Of a stretch of 13,205 bases of DNA, positions 6,784 through 13,096 are shown in pieces. The translations under genes were made by a program, and so were the position numbers. Position 1 is the first letter of the stretch; each line of letters begins with the position of its first letter. The notes below the pieces were generated by a model. That model had not been told where the DNA came from and did not search any database. It saw nothing but the letters and a program-made list of their open reading frames with translations. The stretch is from an uncultured Lachnospiraceae bacterium (GTDB lineage: Bacteria; Bacillota; Clostridia; Lachnospirales; Lachnospiraceae), in NCBI GenBank assembly GCA_902796695.1, contig CADBQE010000128.1, forward strand, positions 1-13,205. The letters are read 5' to 3'.

Positions 6784-7839
6784 ATGAAAAAAACTGTGTC
6801 CCTGATCCTTGTTCTTGCCCTTTCAGTCTGTATGCTGGCAGCTTGTGGCGGAAATTCCGGCACCACCACGGCGGCCACAACGGGAGGCAACGCTGCCGCT
6901 ACGACAACCGCTTCTGAGGGCAAAACGTACACGCTCAAAATCGCTCATGTTATGAGTGAAGCTGATCCCTACCACACCGGTGCACAAAAATTTGCGGATC
7001 TCGTTACCGAAAAATCGGGTGGCCGCATCAAATTTGAGATGTATGCCAATGCTCAGCTCGGCGGAGAACGTGATATCACGGAAGGCGTCAGCATGGGAAC
7101 CATTGAATGTGCCGTGGTTACCAATGCATTCTGCGTGAATCTGTCTCCGGACATGGGGGTTCTGGATTTCCCTTATCTGTTCAAGTCCCACGAAGAGGCA
7201 TACAGAATCCTGGACAGTGAAATCGGAACCGAACTTTTTGCCACACTGGAGGCGCATAACATCAAAGGTCTTGCCTACATGGAAAACGGGTTCCGAAATC
7301 TGACTCTCGTTGACAAGACTGTGACGGATCCTTCTGAAATCAAAGGTTATAAGATCCGCACGATGGAAACGCCCGTTCATCTGGCTGCCTTTAATGCAGC
7401 TGGTGCGAATGCTACGCCTGTAGCTGCTTCTGAACTGGTAACCGCCCTGCAGCAGGGAACCGTTCAGGGTCAGGAAAACCCGCTGAAGTCTATTTACGAT
7501 TATAAGTTCTACGAAGTCTCTCCTTATATTTCGATGACTGAGCACTTCTATTCCACTGCAAACCTGATTATGAACCTGAACGTATGGAATTCGTTCTCGG
7601 CTGAAGATCAGGCTCTGATCATGGAATGCGCTAAGGAAGCGACTACGGTTCAGAGAAAGGCCTGTGCAGCACGGAATGAAGAAGTCAAAGGCTTAATGTT
7701 GGCTGAAGGCGTACAGATCGAAGAGAACGTTGATAAAGACGCCTGGGCTGCCGCCATGCATCCGGTTTATGAAGACCCGGAAATGATCCAGAAATACGGC
7801 GTCTATCTTGAGAAAATCGAGACGGCTCTGGGCCGGTAG
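6784..7839 (+). CDS. dctP: TRAP transporter solute-binding lipoprotein, DctP type
   Basis: 351 residues. It begins with a lipoprotein signal ending LAAC (lipobox Cys21) and a Thr/Ala/Gly-rich linker (22-46), so it should be anchored outside the membrane as expected for a Gram-positive-type cell. The DctP fold follows: LKIAHVMSEADPYHTGA (51-67), GFRNLT (169-174), GYKIRTMETPVH (188-199, with the carboxylate-clamping Arg192) and ALQQGTVQGQENP (221-233). The conserved arginine indicates an organic acid ligand. A near-perfect AAAGGAGG precedes the ATG. It is the first transporter gene, followed by dctQ and dctM, with a GC-rich hairpin between dctP and dctQ. The exact substrate is unknown. Confidence 0.95.
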   Translation: MKKTVSLILVLALSVCMLAACGGNSGTTTAATTGGNAAATTTASEGKTYTLKIAHVMSEADPYHTGAQKFADLVTEKSGGRIKFEMYANAQLGGERDITEGVSMGTIECAVVTNAFCVNLSPDMGVLDFPYLFKSHEEAYRILDSEIGTELFATLEAHNIKGLAYMENGFRNLTLVDKTVTDPSEIKGYKIRTMETPVHLAAFNAAGANATPVAASELVTALQQGTVQGQENPLKSIYDYKFYEVSPYISMTEHFYSTANLIMNLNVWNSFSAEDQALIMECAKEATTVQRKACAARNEEVKGLMLAEGVQIEENVDKDAWAAAMHPVYEDPEMIQKYGVYLEKIETALGR

Positions 7840-7861
7840 ATTGTTCTCCCCGGAGATTTGA

Positions 7862-7884
7862 GGGGGCCCGGCAAGGCCCCCTTT
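7862..7884 (+). terminator. Intra-operon attenuator-like hairpin between dctP and dctQ
   Basis: A 7-bp all-GC stem GGGGGCC (7862-7868) with GGCCCCC (7875-7881) has a 6-nt loop and only TTTC after it, directly before the dctQ ribosome binding site. A leaky terminator or 3'-end stabiliser here would raise the binding protein over the membrane subunits, as is known for other binding-protein transport operons. A small TCTCC/GGAGA palindrome lies just upstream. Confidence 0.55.
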
Positions 7885-7902
7885 CAGAAAGGACCGTCCG
7901 GT

Positions 7903-8403
7903 ATGAAAAAAAGAATTGATTCGATTATGAACATAGTGGACAAAATCGTAGAAGCGATGCTTTTTGTTGTCACCATAACTATGTTGATCTCCGGCATTCT
8001 GCAGATAGTCTATCGTTATCTTTTGAACGCTTCCCTTTCATGGAGTGAAGAGTTGATGCGTTATCTGTATGTCTGGCTTACAATGATCGGCGCCTCTTTG
8101 GCGGTGAGAAGAAAGCAGTTCGTCACGATCGAGGCTGTTTACAACATTATTAATAAAAAATCGCCCGTCGCGGGGAAGATCTTGACCGTGGTTGCAATTA
8201 TTATGCAGGTTTCGTTCTTCATTGTTCTGGCAATTTACGGGCAGCAGCTGGCTGCGAAGAACATGGCGGCTGAATCGCCGGCAATGGGGCTCTCAATGGG
8301 GATTGCCTATCTCGCTTTGCCGCTGGGCGGATACTTAGGTTGTATTTATTGCCTTTTTGAACTCTATGATCGGTTTGTTAAGAAGGAGGAGTTAACGCAA
8401 TGA
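7903..8403 (+). CDS. dctQ: TRAP transporter small membrane subunit, DctQ type
   Basis: 166 residues with four hydrophobic segments, at about 17-40, 50-68, 91-111 and 128-150. The DctQ signature lies between the first two: SWSEELMRYLYVWLTMIGASLAVRRKQFVTIE (46-77), with the W-x-EE-L-x-R core. The ATG at 7903 was chosen because AAAGGA lies 9 nt upstream. The longer reading from TTG 7858 would translate the GC hairpin. It overlaps dctM by ATGA (8400-8403), so the two membrane subunits are translationally coupled. Confidence 0.92.
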   Translation: MKKRIDSIMNIVDKIVEAMLFVVTITMLISGILQIVYRYLLNASLSWSEELMRYLYVWLTMIGASLAVRRKQFVTIEAVYNIINKKSPVAGKILTVVAIIMQVSFFIVLAIYGQQLAAKNMAAESPAMGLSMGIAYLALPLGGYLGCIYCLFELYDRFVKKEELTQ

Positions 8404-9707
8404 GCTCAACCATCCTGATTGTATGTCTCATCCTTTTCATGATCATCGGTATACCTGTCGCATTCAGCTTAAGCTGGTCCGGGATTTTTGCGCTGCTTTC
8501 CAAAGGTGAGATTCCTCTTCTGGTGTTTCCACAGCGTTTGTGGGTCGCTATTGACTCCATGCCGATGCTTGCCATCGTTTTCTTCGTTATTTCGGGCGAC
8601 CTGATGCTGCAGGGCGGTATTTCAAAGCGTCTGATCAACTTCGTCATGGCTTTCTTTGGCAAACTCCGCGGAGCTCTTGCCGTAGTTTCTCTTGTTGCCT
8701 GTGCACTTTTCGGAGCGTTATCCGGTTCGGCGCTGGCGACAACCGCAGCTATCGGCGGGATTATGTATCCGGAAATGACCAAGAATAACCGCTATGGAAA
8801 AACTTTTACGGCCGCGTTAGAGGCCGCGGGCGGAACCCTGGGAACTATGATCCCGCCTTCTATTACACTGATCTTGTATGCTAACGTAACCGGGGCTTCC
8901 ATTGCGAGCCTGTTTATCGCGGATATTGTCCCGGGAATTATAATGTGCTGTATGTATATTATGGCCGCTATGATCTATATTCACCGGCGTGGATACGACA
9001 AAAGGGTTCCTGTTAAAAGTGCTCCTGCGGAAAAACAGGAAGAGCCCGAGGAACAGATCCCTTTCTGGCGTGCCATGAAAGAAGGTGTTTGGGCGATTCT
9101 TATGCCGGTAATCGTTCTCGGCGGGATTTATTCCGGCATCTGCACACCCACGGAATCGGCTATTATTGCATGTGTATATGCTATGCTTGTAGGATTCTTT
9201 GTTTATCGCGAGCTGACAATTAAGAAGTTTTATCAGACGATCGTTAAAAGTGCTGTGACCAGTGCTACCATTATGCTTCTTTGCGCGACGGCCAATTTCT
9301 TTGGATGGGTGATGGCCATTCTGAATATCCCAAGCAGTGTCATGAATTTCCTGTCGTCTTTCATGAATACAAAGTTTTTGTTCCTTTTGCTGATCAATGT
9401 TGTGTTCCTGATCTGCGGCATGTTTATGGACACTTCTGTCATAATCCTGCTGATTATACCCTTGGTTTACCGGGCTGCTCAGAATTTGGGCATCAATCTG
9501 GTTCACTTCGGTTGTATCGCGTGCATCAATCTTTCCATGGGCATGATCACGCCTCCGTTTGGAACTTCACTCTTTGTCTCAGCCAATATGACGGGGATTA
9601 AGATCGAACCGTTGTATAAGGAAATCATCCCCTACTGTATCTGGGGCATCATAGGAATACTGCTTGTCACCTATATTGAGCCCCTGTCAATGTTTTTAAT
9701 CAAATAA
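8400..9707 (+). CDS. dctM: TRAP transporter large permease, DctM type
   Basis: 435 residues, strongly hydrophobic throughout, the usual DctM length. Family motifs are SGSALATTAAIGGIMYPEM, GGTLGTMIPPSITLILYA and, near the C-terminus, CGMFMDTSVIILLIIPLVYRAAQNLGI followed by INLSMGMITPPFGTSLFVSANM. This is the ion-coupled translocation subunit, which with DctQ takes substrate from DctP using a sodium or proton gradient. The start ATG overlaps the dctQ stop. A cytoplasmic hydrophilic loop (roughly residues 196-220) is rich in Glu and Lys. All three TRAP parts are present and apparently intact. Confidence 0.95.
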   Translation: MSSTILIVCLILFMIIGIPVAFSLSWSGIFALLSKGEIPLLVFPQRLWVAIDSMPMLAIVFFVISGDLMLQGGISKRLINFVMAFFGKLRGALAVVSLVACALFGALSGSALATTAAIGGIMYPEMTKNNRYGKTFTAALEAAGGTLGTMIPPSITLILYANVTGASIASLFIADIVPGIIMCCMYIMAAMIYIHRRGYDKRVPVKSAPAEKQEEPEEQIPFWRAMKEGVWAILMPVIVLGGIYSGICTPTESAIIACVYAMLVGFFVYRELTIKKFYQTIVKSAVTSATIMLLCATANFFGWVMAILNIPSSVMNFLSSFMNTKFLFLLLINVVFLICGMFMDTSVIILLIIPLVYRAAQNLGINLVHFGCIACINLSMGMITPPFGTSLFVSANMTGIKIEPLYKEIIPYCIWGIIGILLVTYIEPLSMFLIK

Positions 9708-9729
9708 GTTGAGAAAGGCGGAAAAGAAC

Positions 9730-10500
9730 ATGGGTATGCGAATTATCCCGATCAAAGTGGGTAACGAGAAATGGGGGAAGTCCTATTTCGTGGACGGAGC
9801 TCCTCAGCTTCCTGCTGTTGATATCCCTCACATGATGTTTTACATCGACGGCGCAGAGAAAAAAATACTTGTCGACTGCGGCGGCAGAGATCCCGAGTCC
9901 GAAAGCGGCAAGCTGCACAGCAAAACATATACAAGGGCGCCGGAAGAGAAGCCGGATGTGGCTCTGAAACGGGCAACGGGGATTGATCCGGAAGAGATTG
10001 AGATTGTCATTCTGACACACCTGCACTGGGACCATTGCGGAAACCTTCATATGTTTCCCAATGCTCAGGTGTATGTGCAGCTGGATGAAATCCTGGACAG
10101 CATCAATCCGATTCCGCGTTTCTACAAAACGTATGAATCATTTAAATACGGCGTTGTTCCGCCATATGCTCAGCAGCCTGTGAAATGGAACTTTGTTCAG
10201 GGCGATGTGGATTTTATGCCCGGAATCAAGTTGATTGAGATCCCCGGACATAGCGCCGGTGTTATGGGGGTTTATGTCGAAACCGATAAGGGCCCTTATT
10301 TCCTCGGATCCGATGCGATTCCGCTGTATGACAATATTGAGAACGGAGAGATCAAAACCAGTGCCTTGTGCCTGAGCCTTGAAAAAGCCTACTACAGCGC
10401 CGTGAAGCTGAATAAAATGGTAAAAGAGACGGGAATGATCGTCATTCCGGGTCACGATCAAAAAGTCCTGGAGCACAAGAGCTTTCCGGACGAGGAATAA
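9730..10500 (+). CDS. Metallo-beta-lactamase-fold hydrolase, N-acyl-homoserine-lactonase/gamma-lactonase-like
   Basis: 256 residues with a complete dinuclear metal site: THLHWDHCGN (His97, His99, Asp101, His102), His174 (PGHSAG), Asp195 (LGSDAIPLYDN) and His242 (PGHDQ). Length, motif spacing and the Asp-bearing GSD loop resemble the AttM/BlcC/AiiA lactonase branch rather than glyoxalase II. Such enzymes hydrolyse lactones to hydroxy acids. Placed right after dctM and before a hydroxyacid-dehydrogenase-type gene, a catabolic role in opening an imported lactone is more likely than quorum quenching. No signal peptide is seen, so it is cytoplasmic. The ATG at 9730 has AAAGGCGG 8 nt upstream; ATG 9736 is an alternative start, and the TTG at 9709 is rejected. 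Confidence 0.87.
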   Translation: MGMRIIPIKVGNEKWGKSYFVDGAPQLPAVDIPHMMFYIDGAEKKILVDCGGRDPESESGKLHSKTYTRAPEEKPDVALKRATGIDPEEIEIVILTHLHWDHCGNLHMFPNAQVYVQLDEILDSINPIPRFYKTYESFKYGVVPPYAQQPVKWNFVQGDVDFMPGIKLIEIPGHSAGVMGVYVETDKGPYFLGSDAIPLYDNIENGEIKTSALCLSLEKAYYSAVKLNKMVKETGMIVIPGHDQKVLEHKSFPDEE

Positions 10501-10514
10501 GAAAGGAATGCGTT

Positions 10515-11375
10515 ATGAGCAAAAAAATCGGAGTGATCGGCGCCGGTCATATGGGCGGAAATATGGCAAGGTGCCTGGCAGATGCCGGATTTTCCGTCTA
10601 TGTGTATGACAATGTTGAGGCTGTTGCCGAGCAGTACAGAGATTGCGCCGAAATATGTACGACGCTCGAGGAGATCGCGAAACACTGCGATTACTTCCTG
10701 ACTTCTCTGCCAAACGGCAAAGTGGTCAAGGATGTTTTGGTGGAAAAAGGCTTTCTCAAACTGTTAAAGCCGGGAGACATTGTGTTTGAGACATCTTCGA
10801 CAATGCCGGAAGAAGTCGAATTCTGTGCGAAAGAGGCGGAAGCAAACAACGTTTATCTGGTGGATTGCCCGATCAGCGGCGGCCCGAAGGAGGCCAGGAA
10901 TGGCAAGCTGATTATGATTTTCGCCATGAAGGAAGAAATCAGAGAGCGCTGCCAGGATATTATTGATTGCCTCGGAGCGAAGCAGTTCTTTGTTGGGGAA
11001 CAGCCGGGTTCCGCCAAGGCAGTTAAAATTGTCAACAACACTATGTCTATGGGAAATCTTGTCGTTGCGTCTGAGGCGTTTTCCCTTGGCGTAAAATATG
11101 GGCTTGATCCGCAGAAACTCTTTGATATTCTGAAGGTCAGCGGCGGGACTTCCAACCAGTTTTCGAAGCGCTTCCAAAAAGTTGTCGACGATGACTATGA
11201 ACCCTGGGCAACTGTTGAGATCAGCTACAAGGATCTTTCACTGGCGATCGATTGGGGAGCTACGAAAAACATTCCAATGGATGTTGCAAGGCTGGCCAGA
11301 AGCTATTATGAGAAGGCGATTGCGGAAAATCGCGGGAAAGAGGACATGGTTTCCGTTTACCATGAGTTTCTGTAA
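10515..11375 (+). CDS. 3-hydroxyisobutyrate dehydrogenase family oxidoreductase
   Basis: 286 residues, typical of the beta-hydroxyacid dehydrogenase family. The N-terminal Rossmann motif is IGVIGAGHMGGNMA (5-18). The substrate loop is DCPISGGPKEARNGKL (117-132), and the catalytic Lys171 and Asn175 lie in GSAKAVKIVNN (165-175), followed by an all-helical C-terminal domain. Known members oxidise or reduce the CH2OH/CHO of 3-hydroxyisobutyrate, tartronate semialdehyde or 2-(hydroxymethyl)glutarate. Asp32 in VYVYDN suggests NAD(H). The substrate therefore probably has a hydroxyl beta to a carboxylate, matching the hydroxymethyl chemistry of the PanB-like gene downstream. AAAGGA lies about 8 nt before the ATG. 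It is the last gene before a hairpin-containing gap. Confidence 0.9.
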   Translation: MSKKIGVIGAGHMGGNMARCLADAGFSVYVYDNVEAVAEQYRDCAEICTTLEEIAKHCDYFLTSLPNGKVVKDVLVEKGFLKLLKPGDIVFETSSTMPEEVEFCAKEAEANNVYLVDCPISGGPKEARNGKLIMIFAMKEEIRERCQDIIDCLGAKQFFVGEQPGSAKAVKIVNNTMSMGNLVVASEAFSLGVKYGLDPQKLFDILKVSGGTSNQFSKRFQKVVDDDYEPWATVEISYKDLSLAIDWGATKNIPMDVARLARSYYEKAIAENRGKEDMVSVYHEFL

Positions 11376-11413
11376 CGTGGTTCAGTAAATTGTCCTTGAC
11401 TGGTTTTGTTGTG

Positions 11414-11451
11414 TCTCCCGGTATTATCCTTCCTGGAATAATGCCGGGAGA
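11414..11451. other. Long inverted repeat between the HIBDH-like gene and the flavoprotein gene
   Basis: TCTCCCGG (11414-11421) pairs with CCGGGAGA (11444-11451). The stem continues through a G-T wobble and five A-T pairs (TATTAT/ATAATG region), about 14 bp in all with a 10-nt loop. No T-run follows on either strand, so it is not a canonical terminator. It ends 7 nt before the AAAGAGG ribosome binding site. It could be an operator, a stability element, or could influence translation of the downstream gene. A TTGACT at 11396 may be a -35 box but I see no well-spaced -10. Confidence 0.6.
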
Positions 11452-11471
11452 TTATAGAAAGAGGGATGCGT

Positions 11472-12098
11472 TTGAAAGTAATTGCATGCAACGGAAGCCC
11501 AAACGTAAACGGAAACACAGCCTATGCCTTGAAGGTGGTATCGTCTGTACTTGAAAACCATGGAATCGAAACAGAGATCCTTCAGGTCGGGAGTGCGCTG
11601 ATTTCTCCTTGCTCCGGTTGCAGAGCCTGTGCAAAAACAGGCATGTGTGCCATAACGGGTGACGATCTTAATCTATGGATCCGTAAACTAGAAGATGCGG
11701 ACGGCATTATTTTGGGCAGTCCTGTCTATTTTGCGGGAATTGCCAGCCCTATGAAGTGTTTCCTTGATCGGGCTTTCTATATTCTTTCCCGTGACAGAAA
11801 ACTCCGCGGCAAAATTGGAGCAGCAGTTGTAGCTGTTCGTCGCTCCGGAGGCAGCGCCGCTTATGATAATCTAATGCGTTACTTGAGTTATTCTGAAATG
11901 TTAATTGCCACAGGAAGTTACTGGACGATCATTCATGGAAGAGATCCGGGAGAAGCCAGGGAAGACACCGAAGGAAATGACAGCCTTACTATTTTGGCCG
12001 AAAACATGGTATGGGCTTTGCGAATACGTGAAGAAGCGTTTCCGGTGCACCCGTGTCCGGACACACCCCAACGACGTATAATGAGTTTTATCCGATGA
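11472..12098 (+). CDS. Iron-sulfur flavoprotein / NADPH-dependent FMN reductase-like (flavodoxin fold)
   Basis: 208 residues from TTG 11472. The N-terminus is the flavodoxin-like FMN-binding strand and loop (MKVIACNGSPNVNGNT). Then comes a compact cysteine motif CSGCRACAKTGMC (C-x2-C-x2-C-x5-C), which in the Isf family binds a 4Fe-4S cluster, followed by GDDLN and GSPVYFAGIASPMKCFLDR. The family moves electrons between ferredoxin-like donors and flavin. The start is decided by the ribosome binding site: AAAGAGG (11458-11464) is 7 nt from the TTG but only 1 nt from the ATG at 11466, which would add two residues. The PanB-like gene starts 10 nt after its stop, so they are probably co-transcribed. 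It could regenerate cofactor or keep an oxygen-sensitive partner reduced; its role in the pathway is not evident. Confidence 0.85.
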   Translation: MKVIACNGSPNVNGNTAYALKVVSSVLENHGIETEILQVGSALISPCSGCRACAKTGMCAITGDDLNLWIRKLEDADGIILGSPVYFAGIASPMKCFLDRAFYILSRDRKLRGKIGAAVVAVRRSGGSAAYDNLMRYLSYSEMLIATGSYWTIIHGRDPGEAREDTEGNDSLTILAENMVWALRIREEAFPVHPCPDTPQRRIMSFIR

Positions 12099-12108
12099 AG
12101 GAGAAGAA

Positions 12109-12978
12109 ATGAACCAGGATACTAGTTTAAAGAAAAAGATTACACTGGAAACCATTTACGCCAACAAAGCCAACGGGATTAAAATGCCCCGAACGGCATT
12201 GTATGATTATCCCATGGCGGTGCTGGCCGAAGAGGCCGGGATTGAAATCATTAATGTTGGTGATTCGCTCGCGACGGTTATGCTGGGAGAGAACAGCACA
12301 ATCAAGGCAACTTTAGATATTATGATTGAGCATGCCAAAGCTGTGCGGCGCGGCGCACCTCATTGCTATATTATGGGAGATATGCCGTACATGACATACC
12401 AGACATCCGTGGAAGAAGCCGTAAAAAACGCATCACGCTATCTTATTGAAGCCGACATGGACTGCGTCAAAATGGAGGGCGGACTGGAACTGGTGCCTGT
12501 GATTGAGGCCTGCGTAAAGGCCAGTATACCGGTTATCGGACATACCGGTCTTACCCCGCAAAGTGCTATCGTACAGGGCGGATACAAGACGCAGGGGCGG
12601 AGTGCGGAAGCGGCAGTCAGCCTGATCAAGATCGTTGAAGCGTTGGAAAAAGCCGGGTGCATAGCCATCGTGCTGGAAGCGGTGCCGGAGGAGGTCGCAA
12701 AAATCATTTACGAACGGTCGTCCGTACCGATACTGGGAACAGGATGCGGGCCATACAGCGACAGTCCTATGATTAACTGGTATGACATGCTGGGGTTCTA
12801 TGAGAGGACCCCGAAATTTGCAAAGCACTATGCAGACCTTCGTCATGTGATTCTTGAAAGCGTTTCGTGCTTTGCAGACGAAGTTAAATCGGGATTATAT
12901 CCGACTTCTAATCAAAGCTACCATATGAAACAGGGGGAAGAGGAACGTCTGCTTCAGATCCTGGCACAGGAGCAATAA
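12109..12978 (+). CDS. PanB-like 3-methyl-2-oxobutanoate hydroxymethyltransferase family enzyme
   Basis: 289 residues, a PanB-family TIM barrel. All expected metal and catalytic positions are present: Asp52 (VGDS), Asp91 (GDMPYM), Lys121 and Glu123 (VKMEGG), His145 (GHTGLTPQ) and Glu190 (VLEAVP), plus AVRRGAPHC and GGYKTQGR. Classical PanB makes ketopantoate from 2-oxoisovalerate and methylene-tetrahydrofolate. Two things differ here: the usual IGIGAG...DGQ loop is LGTGCGPYSDSPMIN (209-223), and no panC or panD is nearby. It may therefore be a catabolic relative running hydroxymethyl transfer in reverse or on another oxo acid. AAGGAG lies 5 nt before the ATG. It ends the island, followed by the terminator at 13004. 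Confidence 0.88.
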   Translation: MNQDTSLKKKITLETIYANKANGIKMPRTALYDYPMAVLAEEAGIEIINVGDSLATVMLGENSTIKATLDIMIEHAKAVRRGAPHCYIMGDMPYMTYQTSVEEAVKNASRYLIEADMDCVKMEGGLELVPVIEACVKASIPVIGHTGLTPQSAIVQGGYKTQGRSAEAAVSLIKIVEALEKAGCIAIVLEAVPEEVAKIIYERSSVPILGTGCGPYSDSPMINWYDMLGFYERTPKFAKHYADLRHVILESVSCFADEVKSGLYPTSNQSYHMKQGEEERLLQILAQEQ

Positions 12979-13003
12979 TCGGACCGTAGAATACTTGCGA
13001 TGT

Positions 13004-13031
13004 GGAGACGGACAGCCGTCTCTCCCTTTTT
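13004..13031 (+). terminator. Rho-independent terminator after the PanB-like gene (right repeat copy)
   Basis: A 7-bp core stem GAGACGG (13005-13011) with CCGTCTC (13016-13022) has a 4-nt loop. TCCC and TTTTT follow. It corresponds to the terminator at 1685 with three extra bases (TCC) between stem and T-run. It ends the PanB-like transcript, which converges on the minus-strand gene. Confidence 0.8.
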
Positions 13032-13096
13032 GCTTTCCGGAGTCAAGGGACCGTCACGGCCCCGTTTTTTTGTACAGATAGTAATCGTAATATCGG
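13004..13096. repeat. Right copy of imperfect direct repeat flanking the low-GC island
   Basis: 93 bp aligned to 1685-1771, with two 3-nt insertions relative to the left copy. One insertion lies between the terminator stem and T-run; the other is a TAC codon in the minus-strand gene. Similarity stops at both edges. This copy is continuous with the intact 3' end of the right-hand gene. Confidence 0.85.

Larger units (their letters stand above)
1772..13003. mobile_element. Putative low-GC catabolic genomic island bounded by direct repeats
   Basis: Base composition drops visibly just after the left repeat and rises again just inside the right one. Every gene in between belongs to uptake or metabolism of a small organic acid, or to its regulation. 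The flanking repeats duplicate a terminator plus a gene 3' end, a common signature of integration at a gene's 3' end. Against an autonomous element: no integrase, transposase, relaxase or phage gene is seen. It may be a passively moved cassette or an old element that lost its recombinase. Confidence 0.55.

Noticed and set aside
6823..7545. 240-codon minus-strand open frame opposite dctP
   Set aside because: A shadow of the solute-binding protein gene, with no motif or plausible start context.
8817..9506. 229-codon minus-strand open frame opposite dctM
   Set aside because: It is very rich in His, Asn, Gln and Arg, as expected from antisense reading of a hydrophobic membrane protein.
12109..12978. 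Naming this gene panB for pantothenate biosynthesis
   Set aside because: There is no panC, panD or ketopantoate reductase alongside, a conserved loop is altered, and the context is catabolic. The family assignment is kept; the biosynthetic role is not.
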